NCBI GenBank assembly: GCA_017448545.1
Contig: JAFSLH010000005.1
Coordinates: 116,627 to 180,626 of the forward strand
Source: Clostridia bacterium
GTDB taxonomy: Bacteria; Bacillota; Clostridia; Christensenellales; CAG-138
DNA: 64,000 nt
Direction of reading: 5' to 3'
Shown here: positions 37,261 to 46,028 of the stretch, one piece after another
Numbering within the stretch: position 1 is the first letter of the stretch
How the letters are laid out: the number at the start of each line of letters is the position of its first letter
Notes under the pieces: model-generated
Seen by the model: only the letters and a program-made list of their open reading frames with translations
What the model was told of the DNA's origin: nothing
The model's database searches: none
Position numbers and translations under genes: made by a program

Positions 37261-39079
37261 ACTGTTCGATTTTGTGGAACCAATCATATGTTGCCTTTGC
37301 GCTTAAAGCGTTCATACCGGGAACGGCTTGGAGCTGTTCGACGGTTGCTTCCTTGATCGCATCCACCGTCAGGAACGCGTCAAACAGCGCATGTTTGCGC
37401 TTTTCGCCGACGCCGGGAATGCTGTCCAGCTGCGAATACAGCGCGGATTTGGAGCGCAGGTTGCGGTGGTAGGTGATCGCAAATCGGTGCGCTTCGTCCC
37501 GGATTCGCTCGACAAGGTGCAGATGCGGACTGTTTTTCGGTAAGACGATCGGTTCCTCCTGTCCCGGGACGTACAGCCAGTCTTCCGTCTCCGCAAGCGC
37601 GGCAATCGGAATTTCCTCGTGGTTCGTTTCCCGCAGCACGTCCTCGCCGACGGCAAGCTGCGTTTTGCCGCCGTCGAGCAGAAGCAGATCGGGGAGATCG
37701 TTCCCCTTGGAAAACCGTCTTGTCAACACTTCCCGCATGGACTCGATATCGTCTCCGTCGTTGACGGTGCGAATCCGATAGTGCCGATAGGCAGACTTGT
37801 CGGGCTTACCGTCCGTAAAGACGACCATGGAGGAAACCGTATTCGTCCCGAACAGGTGTGAGTTATCGTAGCATTCGATCCGATGCGGCGGCGTTTCCAG
37901 TCCCAGATCGTGCGCGAGCAGCAGCAGCGCGCCTTCGTCGCGCTCCCACGCGCGGCGCTGGAGCTCCGCCTGCTTTTCCAACAGATCGGTGCAGTTGCGG
38001 CGCGCCATTTCGGCAAGTCTTCGTTTTTCTCCGCGCATCGGCACGGAAACCGTAATCTTATGGCCGCACTTTTCGGTCAGCAGCTCCGAAATGGATTCCA
38101 TATCGTCGCAGCTGTCGTCGAGCAAAACCGTGCGCGGGATTTCCACGTCTCCGTGCCCGTAGTACTGCATCAGGAACGCGGAGCGCAGCGCAGACAGGGA
38201 AGCGTCCACTTCGGACGACATCGGAAACGCGTGCGTGCCGATCACTTTGCCGTTCCGGACGAACAGGGCAAAGATCAGGAACGCATCATCGAGAGAATCC
38301 GCGGCGAAAACATCTGCGTCCAGTCCTTTGACCGTGATCGCAACCTGCTTTTCCTGAAACGAGCGCAGCGCTTTCAGCTTGTCACGAATCAGCGCCGCCT
38401 TTTCAAATTCCATCGCTTCCGCGTATTCGTTCATGCGCTGCTCCAGCTTCGGTACGAGATCGCCCGATTTTCCGTCGAACAGCTTCATGATCTCTTTCAG
38501 ATAGCCATGGTATTCCTGCTTGGAAACTTTGCCGGAGCACGGAGCGCAGCATTTCCCGATATGGTACATCAGACATGGCCGCTCCCGCCGCGCAATCGCT
38601 TTTTCGATGTTCTTCTTGCAGTGGCGAACCGGATAGAGATCGTAAGCAAGGCGCAGTTCTTCCTGCACGGACGGTCCGACGATATGGGGCCCGAGATACG
38701 TTGCGCCGTCCTGCTTGACACGGCGCACAATCTCAATGCGCGGATAGTCCTGTTTGAAGTCGATGCGGAAATAGGGGAAATGCTTGTCGTCTTTCAGGAG
38801 AATATTGTATTTCGGCTGAAAGGTTTTGATCAGATTGCTTTCGAGCGACAGCGCTTCGATTTCACTGCTCACCACGATTGTTTCAAAGTCCTCAATGTGT
38901 GAAACCATCGCCGAGACTTTCGGGGAATGATTCTTGGAGGACTGAAAATATTGCCGGACGCGATTCTTCAGAATCTTTGCTTTTCCGACATAAATGACTT
39001 CGCCGTTTTTATCCAGCATCTTATAGACGCCGGGCTTTTCCGGCAGCAATGCAATTTTATCCTGCAAAACGGGATTCAT
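37259..39079 (-). CDS. uvrC: Excinuclease ABC subunit C
   Basis: 606 residues. The N-terminal GIY-YIG nuclease (PGVYKMLDKNGEVIYVGKAK), a four-Cys zinc-like segment (CLMYHIGKCCAPC), the UVR motif (EFEKAALIRDKLKAL), an RNase H-like C nuclease (IECYDNSHLFG, LLLLDGGKTQL) and tandem helix-hairpin-helix motifs (SIPGVGEKRKHAL, AVPGMNALSA) are all present. The ATG at 39079 overlaps the maf stop (ATGA) and fits the family N terminus. It cuts both sides of bulky lesions. It is the last gene of exo-maf-uvrC, a small repair operon. Confidence 0.96.
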   Translation of the reverse strand: MNPVLQDKIALLPEKPGVYKMLDKNGEVIYVGKAKILKNRVRQYFQSSKNHSPKVSAMVSHIEDFETIVVSSEIEALSLESNLIKTFQPKYNILLKDDKHFPYFRIDFKQDYPRIEIVRRVKQDGATYLGPHIVGPSVQEELRLAYDLYPVRHCKKNIEKAIARRERPCLMYHIGKCCAPCSGKVSKQEYHGYLKEIMKLFDGKSGDLVPKLEQRMNEYAEAMEFEKAALIRDKLKALRSFQEKQVAITVKGLDADVFAADSLDDAFLIFALFVRNGKVIGTHAFPMSSEVDASLSALRSAFLMQYYGHGDVEIPRTVLLDDSCDDMESISELLTEKCGHKITVSVPMRGEKRRLAEMARRNCTDLLEKQAELQRRAWERDEGALLLLAHDLGLETPPHRIECYDNSHLFGTNTVSSMVVFTDGKPDKSAYRHYRIRTVNDGDDIESMREVLTRRFSKGNDLPDLLLLDGGKTQLAVGEDVLRETNHEEIPIAALAETEDWLYVPGQEEPIVLPKNSPHLHLVERIRDEAHRFAITYHRNLRSKSALYSQLDSIPGVGEKRKHALFDAFLTVDAIKEATVEQLQAVPGMNALSAKATYDWFHKIEQ

Positions 39080-39660
39080 AGGCAAACGGTGCGGTTCTCG
39101 TCGAAATAACCGCACGAAAGCAGCATTTCATAGACCGTCGGCGCGGGAAGCCCGATCACGTTGAAATAGTTTCCGTTCAACCGTTCCACAAAAACGCAGC
39201 CGAGCCCCTGCAGCCCGTAAGCGCCGGCCTTGTCCATCGGTTCCTGTGTGGAGACATACCAGTCGATTTCCGCTTCGCTCATGGGACGGAAGGTTACTTC
39301 CGTTTCGCAGCAGCGAACGTCGCGTCGATCACGGCAAAGCAAGGCGACGCCGGTATACACGGTATGCTGCCGGCCTTGCAGGCGAGAGAGGTATTCCTTT
39401 GCCTGCGCTGCGGAAGACGGTTTTCCGAGCACTTCGTCGTCCAGAACGACGATCGTGTCCGCGCCGAGAACCGCTTCATCCGGGTGCAGGTTTTGCGCGA
39501 AAGTCGCTTTTTGCAGCGCAAGCGCCCGGACAAGCTCTTTCGGCGGCAGATCGGCGGAAACAACCTCCGGCTCGGTGCAGACTTCCGTTTCGAACGAAAC
39601 GCCCATCCAGTGCAAAATGTCGTGGCGGCGAGGGGACTGCGATGCAAGAATCAGCTTCAT
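39076..39660 (-). CDS. maf: Maf family nucleotide pyrophosphatase
   Basis: 194 residues. LASQSPRRHDIL, ADTIVVLDDEVLGKP, YTGVALL and KAGAYGLQGLG are the family motifs, in order. Maf proteins hydrolyse non-canonical or modified nucleoside triphosphates and are linked to septum inhibition in B. subtilis. The start at 39660 has GGAGGG upstream and overlaps the exo stop by four bases. An upstream in-frame extension reads through exo and is rejected. Confidence 0.93.
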   Translation of the reverse strand: MKLILASQSPRRHDILHWMGVSFETEVCTEPEVVSADLPPKELVRALALQKATFAQNLHPDEAVLGADTIVVLDDEVLGKPSSAAQAKEYLSRLQGRQHTVYTGVALLCRDRRDVRCCETEVTFRPMSEAEIDWYVSTQEPMDKAGAYGLQGLGCVFVERLNGNYFNVIGLPAPTVYEMLLSCGYFDENRTVCL

Positions 39661-40415
39661 AGGCCCTCCGTTAAAATCCCGACCGGGCAATGATCGCTCC
39701 CGAGAACGGAAGAATAGAGGATATGATCTCTCAAAAATGCGGCGTCGGTGCTGCGCATCAAAAAATAATCTATACGCCAACCGGCATTCCGTTCACGCGA
39801 ACGGAATCGGTAGCTCCACCAAGAATACGCGTCGCTCTGATCGGGGTACAGATACCGGAACGTGTCGATCCAACCGGAATCCAGCAATTCGCTGAATTTC
39901 GCACGCTCCTCATCCGAGAAACCGGCATTCTGGTGATTCGAAGCGGGGTTTTTCAGGTCAATTTCCTGATGCGCGACGTTCATATCGCCGCAGATAATGA
40001 CGGGGCGTTCGACAGCAAGTGCGTTGACGTAAGCACGGAAGCGGTCGTCCCATTCCATGCGCGTCGGCAGGCGGCGAAGCCCGTCCTGCGCATTCGGCGT
40101 ATAAACGGCAACGAAAGCAACATTGTCGAACATCAGCGTGATGCAGCGACCTTCGGCGTCCAATTCCGGATAACCGATGCCGAACCGTACTTCAAGCGGT
40201 TCGCGTTTTGTCAGGACGGCTGTACCGGAATAGCCGCTTTTTTCGGCGCTGTTCCAGATCATGCGGTATCCTTCAAATGAAAAATCCGCCTGTTCCGGCT
40301 TCATTTTGATTTCCTGCAACGCCAAAACGTCCGGTTCTTCCGCCCGGAGGAAATCGACAAATCCTTTGTTCATGCAGGCTCTGAGCCCATTTACATTCCA
40401 ACTGATCCATTTCAT
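39657..40415 (-). CDS. Exodeoxyribonuclease III (AP endonuclease)
   Basis: 252 residues. ISWNVNGLRA, LQEIKM (Glu ligand), CGDMNVAH (catalytic Asp and Asn) and SDHCPVGI (Asp-His pair) are the ExoIII/ExoA active-site motifs. It cuts DNA at abasic sites. The start ATG lies six bases after a TATAAT -10 box and has no Shine-Dalgarno sequence, so the mRNA is predicted to be leaderless. The family N terminus (MKxxSWNVNG) agrees with this ATG. Confidence 0.95.
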   Translation of the reverse strand: MKWISWNVNGLRACMNKGFVDFLRAEEPDVLALQEIKMKPEQADFSFEGYRMIWNSAEKSGYSGTAVLTKREPLEVRFGIGYPELDAEGRCITLMFDNVAFVAVYTPNAQDGLRRLPTRMEWDDRFRAYVNALAVERPVIICGDMNVAHQEIDLKNPASNHQNAGFSDEERAKFSELLDSGWIDTFRYLYPDQSDAYSWWSYRFRSRERNAGWRIDYFLMRSTDAAFLRDHILYSSVLGSDHCPVGILTEGL

Positions 40416-40421
40416 GCGTCT

Positions 40422-40451
40422 ATTATAGCATCAAAAAAACACTCTTGACAA
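40422..40451 (-). promoter_or_regulatory. Promoter of the exo-maf-uvrC operon
   Basis: Read on minus: TTGTCA, 18 bases, TATAAT, then six bases to the exo ATG. Its -35 overlaps the -35 of the divergent promoter, so the two probably compete for polymerase. Confidence 0.68.
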
Positions 40452-40473
40452 GTACCAACCGCTATAGTATCAT
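40445..40473 (+). promoter_or_regulatory. Promoter of the Crp/Fnr-transporter operon
   Basis: TTGACA, 17 bases, TATCAT: a consensus -35. The -10 overlaps the left arm of the inverted repeat at 40472-40495. Confidence 0.78.
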
Positions 40474-40495
40474 TCTGTATCATATGAGACAGAAT
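40472..40495 (+). promoter_or_regulatory. Operator-like inverted repeat at the Crp/Fnr gene start site
   Basis: ATTCTGT, 10 bases, ACAGAAT: perfect seven-base arms, about two helical turns between centres. It covers the -10 and predicted transcription start, so binding would repress. Crp/Fnr proteins bind such dyads; self-regulation is inference. Confidence 0.55.
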
Positions 40496-40506
40496 TGGAG
40501 ATGGCT

Positions 40507-41157
40507 ATGCACGAAGACAAGATACGCAAGCTGGAACAGTGCGTTTTGTTCCGGGACTGTCCTGCGGAACTGATTCGTTCGTTCGTGCAAGATCCCGACG
40601 TTCACGCGGAATCCTATCGACAGGGCGAATATCTGATGCGTCGCGGAGGTGAGAGCCATCAGATCGGCGTACTTCTGAAAGGGTATGCCGCCGTAGAGCG
40701 CAAATGCGAGGATGGGATGATGCACATGAGCCGATTGCAGCCTTCGAGCCTGTATGGAGCGGCATCCGTTTTCTCCGGAAACGCTTCTTATATGATCGAT
40801 ATTCGCGCTTTGCGTGACTGTACCGCGCTGTTGATTTCGGAAGAAGTACTTGTTCGCTGGATGCTTGCGCATCCGCAGATTCTGCAAAACTATCTCAAGT
40901 ATCTGACCGATCGGATTCGGTTTCTGAATCAGCGATTGGACGCTCTGTCCAAGAACACTGTCCCGGCAATGCTCATGTCGTTCTTCCTGTCCGAATCGCA
41001 GGAAGGCGTCGTCAACATCAAAAGCTACAGCGAGCTTGCCGATTCGCTTTGCCTGAGCCGCGCGACGCTGTATCGTGCCTTGGATACACTCAGTGCCGAA
41101 GGGAAAATTCTTCGGCAGGGAAAACAAATCATACTCTTGGAGGATACACAATCATGA
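40507..41157 (+). CDS. Crp/Fnr family transcriptional regulator
   Basis: 216 residues. A cyclic-nucleotide-binding-like beta barrel (about 12-120) and a long dimer helix (about 125-150) precede a C-terminal helix-turn-helix (YSELADSLCLSRATLYRALD). The barrel lacks the cAMP-binding Arg-Ser pattern, and the N terminus lacks the Cys set of oxygen-sensing FNR, so the ligand is unknown. GGAG six bases before the ATG at 40507 decides the start. It overlaps the transporter lipoprotein gene by four bases, so it is the first gene of that operon. Confidence 0.85.
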   Translation: MHEDKIRKLEQCVLFRDCPAELIRSFVQDPDVHAESYRQGEYLMRRGGESHQIGVLLKGYAAVERKCEDGMMHMSRLQPSSLYGAASVFSGNASYMIDIRALRDCTALLISEEVLVRWMLAHPQILQNYLKYLTDRIRFLNQRLDALSKNTVPAMLMSFFLSESQEGVVNIKSYSELADSLCLSRATLYRALDTLSAEGKILRQGKQIILLEDTQS

Positions 41158-42254
41158 AGAAAACTATCAAAACAACTGTTTCCATACTGCTCGCCGTTCT
41201 GATCGGCGCAACGTTGTTCGCCTGCACAGCACCCAAAGCCACGGAAGCGATTCCGACCGACGCACCGGTCACCTGGACCGAAGCGCCGATAGCAGCGGAA
41301 TCGACGCCGGAGCCGCAGGTTGCAGAACCGGAAATCTTGCCGACCGATGCACCCGTTGAACCGACTTCGGAACCGCAGCAGACGAGCCCCGTACGCGTTG
41401 CCGCGCTTGCCGGTCCGACCGGCGTCGGCCTTGCATTCTTGCCGGAATACTCCGAGCAGTATCAGCTGGAACTGTTCAGCGCTCCGGATCAGGCAGTCGC
41501 GAAGTTCCTGAGCGGGGAAGCCGACATTGCCGCCGTTCCGATCAACCTTGCCGCAACGCTATACAAGAAGACGGAGGGGAACGTTGCCGTGATCGCCGTA
41601 AACACGCTCGGCGTCCTCTATTTCGTGGAAAACGGCAATACGATTCATAACATTTCCGACCTTGCCGGAAAGACGGTTTATGCAACCGGTCAGGCAAGCA
41701 CGCCGCAGTACATTCTGGAAAAGATTCTGGCCGATAACGGACTTAGCGACATTGTAACGGTCGAATACATTGCAGAAGGCTCTGCGCTTGCCGCACAGCT
41801 GGCCGAGGACAACGATACGACGATTGCGTTCCTCCCGGAACCGATGGTTTCCGTCGCTTGCGCAAAATCTGAAACCGTTCACGTTGCGCTTTCGGCGAAC
41901 GAACTCTGGAAGGCGAACAACGACGCGGAGATCGTGCAAGGCGTCTACATTGTCCGGAAAGATTATCTTGCAGATAACGAAACGGCCGTAGAACTGTTTC
42001 TGCGTGACGCGGCGGCATCCGTCGAGCGCGTTCTGACAGACGAAAACGCTGCCGATGCAGTCGTTTCGCTCGGCATTATCGGGAACGCCGGCGTTGCAAA
42101 GCGCGCGATCCCGAACTGCAATATCGTGCTGATTCGCGGCGAGCAGATGCAAAAGCTGGTATCGTCCATGCTTGAAACGCTCTACAACGCTGCGCCGAGC
42201 TCTGTCGGCGGTGCATTGCCCACCGAAGACTTCTATTATACGCATGGTTCTTAA
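41154..42254 (+). CDS. NitT/TauT-type ABC transporter substrate-binding lipoprotein
   Basis: 366 residues. Lipoprotein signal with C24 in LFACTAP, then a Pro/Thr/Glu-rich linker (about 30-80). Next is a periplasmic-binding fold of the NMT1/SsuA kind (VRVAALAGPTGVGLAFL; LSGEADIAAVPINLAATLY; LAGKTVYATGQASTPQYIL; FLPEPMV). This group binds small anions, sulfonates or thiamine precursors; the ligand cannot be read. RBS GGAGG is ten bases upstream, inside the regulator gene. Confidence 0.85.
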   Translation: MKKTIKTTVSILLAVLIGATLFACTAPKATEAIPTDAPVTWTEAPIAAESTPEPQVAEPEILPTDAPVEPTSEPQQTSPVRVAALAGPTGVGLAFLPEYSEQYQLELFSAPDQAVAKFLSGEADIAAVPINLAATLYKKTEGNVAVIAVNTLGVLYFVENGNTIHNISDLAGKTVYATGQASTPQYILEKILADNGLSDIVTVEYIAEGSALAAQLAEDNDTTIAFLPEPMVSVACAKSETVHVALSANELWKANNDAEIVQGVYIVRKDYLADNETAVELFLRDAAASVERVLTDENAADAVVSLGIIGNAGVAKRAIPNCNIVLIRGEQMQKLVSSMLETLYNAAPSSVGGALPTEDFYYTHGS

Positions 42255-42996
42255 GCAAAAAGTATATCAAATCGTTCGGATTCCCGCTCTGATCCTGTTT
42301 TATCTCGGAATATGGCAGCTGCTGTCGATACTTGTCGGCAGCAGCTTGCTGCTGCCTTCTCCCATTGAATCCGCCGTTTCCCTTTGGAAAATCATGTGCG
42401 ATCCGCTTTGTCTGCGTGATCTCGGCTATACGTTTTTGCGCCTTGTCGCCGGATACCTGATCGGCGCTGTTTTCGGGATTCTGCTTGCAATCCTGACCGC
42501 GAATGTTCCGTTCTTTCATTATGTTTTCTCGCCCTTCCGGCTTTTGATCAAATCGACGCCGGTCATGTCTTTTGTTCTGCTGCTCCTTGTTTCCGTCGTT
42601 TCCAATCTCGTGCCCGTACTGGTATCTGCCATCATGGTCGCACCGATGCTTTGGGCGACCACCGAACAGGCCATTCTGTCGCTCGATCCGAAGCTCAGTG
42701 AGATGGGACGCCTCTATTTTCCGTTTCCAAAACGTGTTCGTACGGTGTATCTTCCGCAGATGCTGCCGCAAATCCTTGCTTCCGCCGTCACGGCGCTCGG
42801 GTTCGCCTGGAAGTCTGTTATCACGGCCGAAGTGCTTTCGTTGCCGCGCTTTGCCATCGGCAATCGTATGTATCTGAGCAAGCTGTATTTGGAAACGTCC
42901 GACATGGTTGCCTGGACGATTCTGGTCGTTTCTCTTTCGCTTGCGATGGAACTGCTTCTGAAAGCCGTTCTGAAACGGAAGGAGGCGGCAAAATGA
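42244..42996 (+). CDS. NitT/TauT-type ABC transporter permease
   Basis: 250 residues with about six helices. The BPD_transp_1 coupling region is at SEMGRLYFPFPKRVRTVYLPQ, and GFAWKSVITAEVLSLP is typical of SsuC/TauC permeases. The start at 42244 overlaps the lipoprotein gene by 11 bases and gives the normal length; an in-frame ATG 72 bases upstream is rejected. The stop overlaps the ATPase start (ATGA). Confidence 0.88.
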   Translation: MVLKQKVYQIVRIPALILFYLGIWQLLSILVGSSLLLPSPIESAVSLWKIMCDPLCLRDLGYTFLRLVAGYLIGAVFGILLAILTANVPFFHYVFSPFRLLIKSTPVMSFVLLLLVSVVSNLVPVLVSAIMVAPMLWATTEQAILSLDPKLSEMGRLYFPFPKRVRTVYLPQMLPQILASAVTALGFAWKSVITAEVLSLPRFAIGNRMYLSKLYLETSDMVAWTILVVSLSLAMELLLKAVLKRKEAAK

Positions 42997-43544
42997 TTAC
43001 CGTTCGTGACTTAACCGTTCGGTTTGAAGCAAAAACCGTGTTCGATCATGCGTCCTTCGATTTGCCGGAGGAAGGCGTCGTTATGCTGTACGGCGTTTCC
43101 GGGAAAGGGAAGACGACGCTTCTGCGCGTCCTTGCCGGGCTGCTGCGGCCTGACAGCGGAACGGTATCCGGACTGTCCGGCCGAACCGTTTCCTTTGCGT
43201 TTCAGGAGCCGCGCCTTTTGGATTGGCGCACGGCGGAGGACAACATTGCGCTTGTTTCCTCGCGGGAAAAAGCCATATCGCTGCTGGAGACGCTCGGATT
43301 GTCGGAAGAGCGCAACGCGCTTGCCAAAACACTTTCCGGCGGGCAGAAACAGCGCGTATCCCTTGCGCGCGCCTTTGCGTATTCGGACAACGTCGTTCTT
43401 TTGGACGAGCCGTTTACCGGACTCGATGAGGAGAACCGATTCAAAGCGGCAGCGCTGATTCGTTCCGCAAAACTTGCGATCGTCGTTTCACACGACGAAG
43501 ATGATGCCGCATTGCTCGATGCAACGAAAAAAATCATGCTATGA
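42993..43544 (+). CDS. NitT/TauT-type ABC transporter ATP-binding protein, short form
   Basis: 183 residues, against about 240-260 for SsuB/TauB. Walker A is GVSGKGKTT, the signature LSGGQKQRVSLARAF, Walker B VVLLDEPFTGLD, and the switch His is in VVSHDEDDA. All catalytic elements are there. What is missing is part of the helical subdomain and the C-terminal 50 or so residues. No frameshift is visible, so it looks like a natural minimal ATPase. Confidence 0.9.
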   Translation: MITVRDLTVRFEAKTVFDHASFDLPEEGVVMLYGVSGKGKTTLLRVLAGLLRPDSGTVSGLSGRTVSFAFQEPRLLDWRTAEDNIALVSSREKAISLLETLGLSEERNALAKTLSGGQKQRVSLARAFAYSDNVVLLDEPFTGLDEENRFKAAALIRSAKLAIVVSHDEDDAALLDATKKIML

Positions 43545-43545
43545 C

Positions 43546-43574
43546 TTGCTATTTCGGCGTTCTTGTGATATTAT
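43546..43574 (+). promoter_or_regulatory. Promoter of the alpha/beta hydrolase gene
   Basis: TTGCTA, 17 bases, TATTAT with TGA before it (extended -10). It begins two bases after the transporter operon stop. Confidence 0.65.
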
Positions 43575-43605
43575 GAATTCACTTAATATCGCAAGAGGTA
43601 TGAGC

Positions 43606-44544
43606 ATGAGCATAACTGTTCGAGAAAAGCATTTTCCGTCTTCCACCGGCGTCTGCGAAATCAAGTTCCGCATCTGGATTCCGGAGGAACCCCGTATCTG
43701 TATGCAAATCATTCACGGCATGGCGGAGCATATCGACCGCTATGATTCCTTTGCGCGCTATCTTGCAGAAAACGGCGTATTGGTCTATGGAATGGACCTT
43801 CCCGGTCACGGCAAATCGATTCGCGATGGCGAACCGTACGGATACTTCGGCGAGAAGGACGGCTGGGATCATCTGATTCAGGACAATATCGCCATGCACG
43901 ATCTTGTGCTGAAGGACTATCCGTCTCTGCCGCGCGTGCTGTTCGGTCACTCGATGGGCAGTTTTCTTGCGCGCACCTATGCGGGACGCAGAGGCGCGGA
44001 CTTTGACGCGTTTATCTTTTCGGGAACGGCCGGCGGCAATCCTGCCCTCGGGATCGCAAAGTTGATCGCAAAAATGGCGATTCGCAAAGGGCAGGGGAAA
44101 GCTGAGAATCATACGCTGAACAAGCTCGGTTTCGGTTCTTATAACAAGCAGTTCAAACCGGAGCGCACACCGTTTGATTGGCTTTCCCGGAACAACGAAT
44201 CCGTGGATCGCTACGTTGCCGATCCGCTTTGCGGCTTTACGTTCACGTCCTGCGCGTTCTATGATCTGTTCAGCGGTTTGTCCGAAATCTCTTCCAGGAC
44301 GTGGGCAGAGCGCGTCCCGAAGAAGCCGATCTTCCTGCTTTCGGGCGACTGCGATCCGGTCGGCAACAACGGAAAAGGCGTAAAGCAGGTTGCGAAGTGG
44401 CTGCAGGCAACAGGTCACGACGTTTGCACAAAACTGTATCCCGGCGGCAGACACGAAATGCTGAACGAGATCAACCGCGATGAAGTGTATCGCGACGTGC
44501 TGCTGTTCCTCGAATCGCTTGCAGCGTCGGGTGAAGTAGAATGA
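43606..44544 (+). CDS. Alpha/beta hydrolase, monoacylglycerol lipase/lysophospholipase-like
   Basis: 312 residues. The serine hydrolase triad is visible: S116 in FGHSMGSF, D250 (or D248) in SGDCDPVG and H283 in GGRHEML. HGMAEHIDRYDSFA and GMDLPGHGKS are typical of the Hydrolase_4 family. AGAGG seven bases before the ATG at 43606 decides the start; longer in-frame starts lie within or before the promoter. No signal peptide, so cytoplasmic. Four-base overlap with the NagB-like gene. Confidence 0.87.
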   Translation: MSITVREKHFPSSTGVCEIKFRIWIPEEPRICMQIIHGMAEHIDRYDSFARYLAENGVLVYGMDLPGHGKSIRDGEPYGYFGEKDGWDHLIQDNIAMHDLVLKDYPSLPRVLFGHSMGSFLARTYAGRRGADFDAFIFSGTAGGNPALGIAKLIAKMAIRKGQGKAENHTLNKLGFGSYNKQFKPERTPFDWLSRNNESVDRYVADPLCGFTFTSCAFYDLFSGLSEISSRTWAERVPKKPIFLLSGDCDPVGNNGKGVKQVAKWLQATGHDVCTKLYPGGRHEMLNEINRDEVYRDVLLFLESLAASGEVE

Positions 44545-45212
44545 GCGTACTGATTTATCCGACTGCGGAAACAGCGAGCAGGGCTGCCGCCATTCTGTTT
44601 GTGGCGAACGTTCTGGAAAACCCGTACGGAACCGTCGGTCTGACGTATGACTCCGTTCTGGAGGAAATGTTCCGTTCGGTTCGCAAAATGAGCGAAAAAG
44701 GAATCCTTTCGTACCCGAACAATCGCTTTTATCAGCTTTGCGAGTTTGTCTCGCAGGGGAAAGATACGCCGAGCATTCAGAGCATGCTGCGGGAAACCCT
44801 GTTCGGAAACGATGCGCCTGCAGGAGATCGGTACGTCGTTCCGTTCTATCCGCAGATGAACTGGGCGGCCGTTTGCTCCCGCTTTGAGAACGATATTCTG
44901 GATCACGGCGGGCTGGATCTTTCCATTTTGGTCTTGCGTCCCGACGGAAGTTTGTTGTATAATCTTGCGGGCGACGACCTGGCGCCGGTAACGCACGTCG
45001 AGGTCATCGGGAAGGAAAAAGTAATCAGCGCAGGCATGGCGACAATCATGCGGTCGAAAAAGCTGCTGGTACTGGCGCTTGGAGAAGACGTTGCGGAGAT
45101 TACGGCAAAGGCGCTCGGCGGATCCGTCTCGAATCTGGTTCCCGCCAGCTATCTGCAGCTGCACCAGAACGTAACCTTTATTTTGGACGAAAAAGCGGCA
45201 TCGCTGCTTTGA
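44541..45212 (+). CDS. NagB-fold protein, probably inactive glucosamine-6-phosphate deaminase relative
   Basis: 223 residues. The C-terminal third fits NagB/glucosamine-6-P deaminase well (ISAGMATIMRSKKLLVLALGE, then VPASYLQLHQNVTFILDEKAA). The N-terminal half is poor: the T-G-S-T-P loop is replaced by GLTYDSVLE, the catalytic Asp-Glu of the family is absent, and the G-x-D-G-H-I-A-F-N loop reads RPDGSLLYN with no His. I infer a sugar-phosphate-binding but non-catalytic protein. It is coupled to the hydrolase gene upstream; yebC follows after 28 bases. Confidence 0.62.
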   Translation: MSVLIYPTAETASRAAAILFVANVLENPYGTVGLTYDSVLEEMFRSVRKMSEKGILSYPNNRFYQLCEFVSQGKDTPSIQSMLRETLFGNDAPAGDRYVVPFYPQMNWAAVCSRFENDILDHGGLDLSILVLRPDGSLLYNLAGDDLAPVTHVEVIGKEKVISAGMATIMRSKKLLVLALGEDVAEITAKALGGSVSNLVPASYLQLHQNVTFILDEKAASLL

Positions 45213-45240
45213 TTGGATATACTATTGAGGAGGAAGCACC

Positions 45241-45981
45241 ATGTCCGGACATTCGAAATGGGCAAACATTAAGAACAAGAAAGAAAAGACCGACGCACAA
45301 AAAGGCAAAGTCTTTACAAAGATCGGCCGTGAAATCGCAATCGCCGTGAAAGAAGGCGGCGGCGGAGATCCGGCAAATAACTCGAAGCTGCGCGACGTCA
45401 TTGCAAAGGCAAAAGCAGCCAACATGCCGAACGATAACATCAGCCGTTCCATCAAAAAGGCAATGGGCGACGCCAATGCGGCAAACTATGAAGAAATCAC
45501 CTACGAGGGTTACGGCCCGGGCAACATTGCCGTTATCGTCGATGTTCTGACCGACAATCGCAACCGTATTGCTGCCGAGATGCGCCATATCTTCGATAAG
45601 AGCGGCGGCAACATGGGCAACTCCGGTTCCGTTGCATGGATGTTCGATAAGAAGGGGCAGATTATCATCGAGCGTACCGCTCTGATGGACGAAGACGAAG
45701 TCATGATGCAGGCGCTGGATGCAGGCGCGGAAGATTTCGTTGCTGCCGACGACGCGTTTGAAATCTATACTTCTCCCAACGATTTCTCCACCGTGCGCGA
45801 AGCGCTGGAAGGCTTCGGCTACACGTTCCTGACAGCGGAAGTCAACATGATCCCGCAGAACACGACGGAAATTACCGACGCGGAAACGATCGAAAAGATC
45901 GAACGGTTCCTCGAACGGCTGGATGATAACGACGACGTACAGGAAGTCTATCATAACGGTTCCTGGGAGGAAAACGAATAA
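45241..45981 (+). CDS. YebC/PmpR family regulator
   Basis: 246 residues, full length. The N terminus [20 protein letters not shown] is the family hallmark, followed by the three-domain YebC layout ([35 protein letters not shown]). Family members bind DNA or the ribosome; recent work links some to translation of proline-rich stretches. RBS GAGGAGG is upstream. Confidence 0.95.
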   Translation: MSGHSKWANIKNKKEKTDAQKGKVFTKIGREIAIAVKEGGGGDPANNSKLRDVIAKAKAANMPNDNISRSIKKAMGDANAANYEEITYEGYGPGNIAVIVDVLTDNRNRIAAEMRHIFDKSGGNMGNSGSVAWMFDKKGQIIIERTALMDEDEVMMQALDAGAEDFVAADDAFEIYTSPNDFSTVREALEGFGYTFLTAEVNMIPQNTTEITDAETIEKIERFLERLDDNDDVQEVYHNGSWEENE

Positions 45982-46028
45982 TCCGCGACAGGTTTGTCGT
46001 ATATTGAATTGATAAAGGAGGGCTTTCT

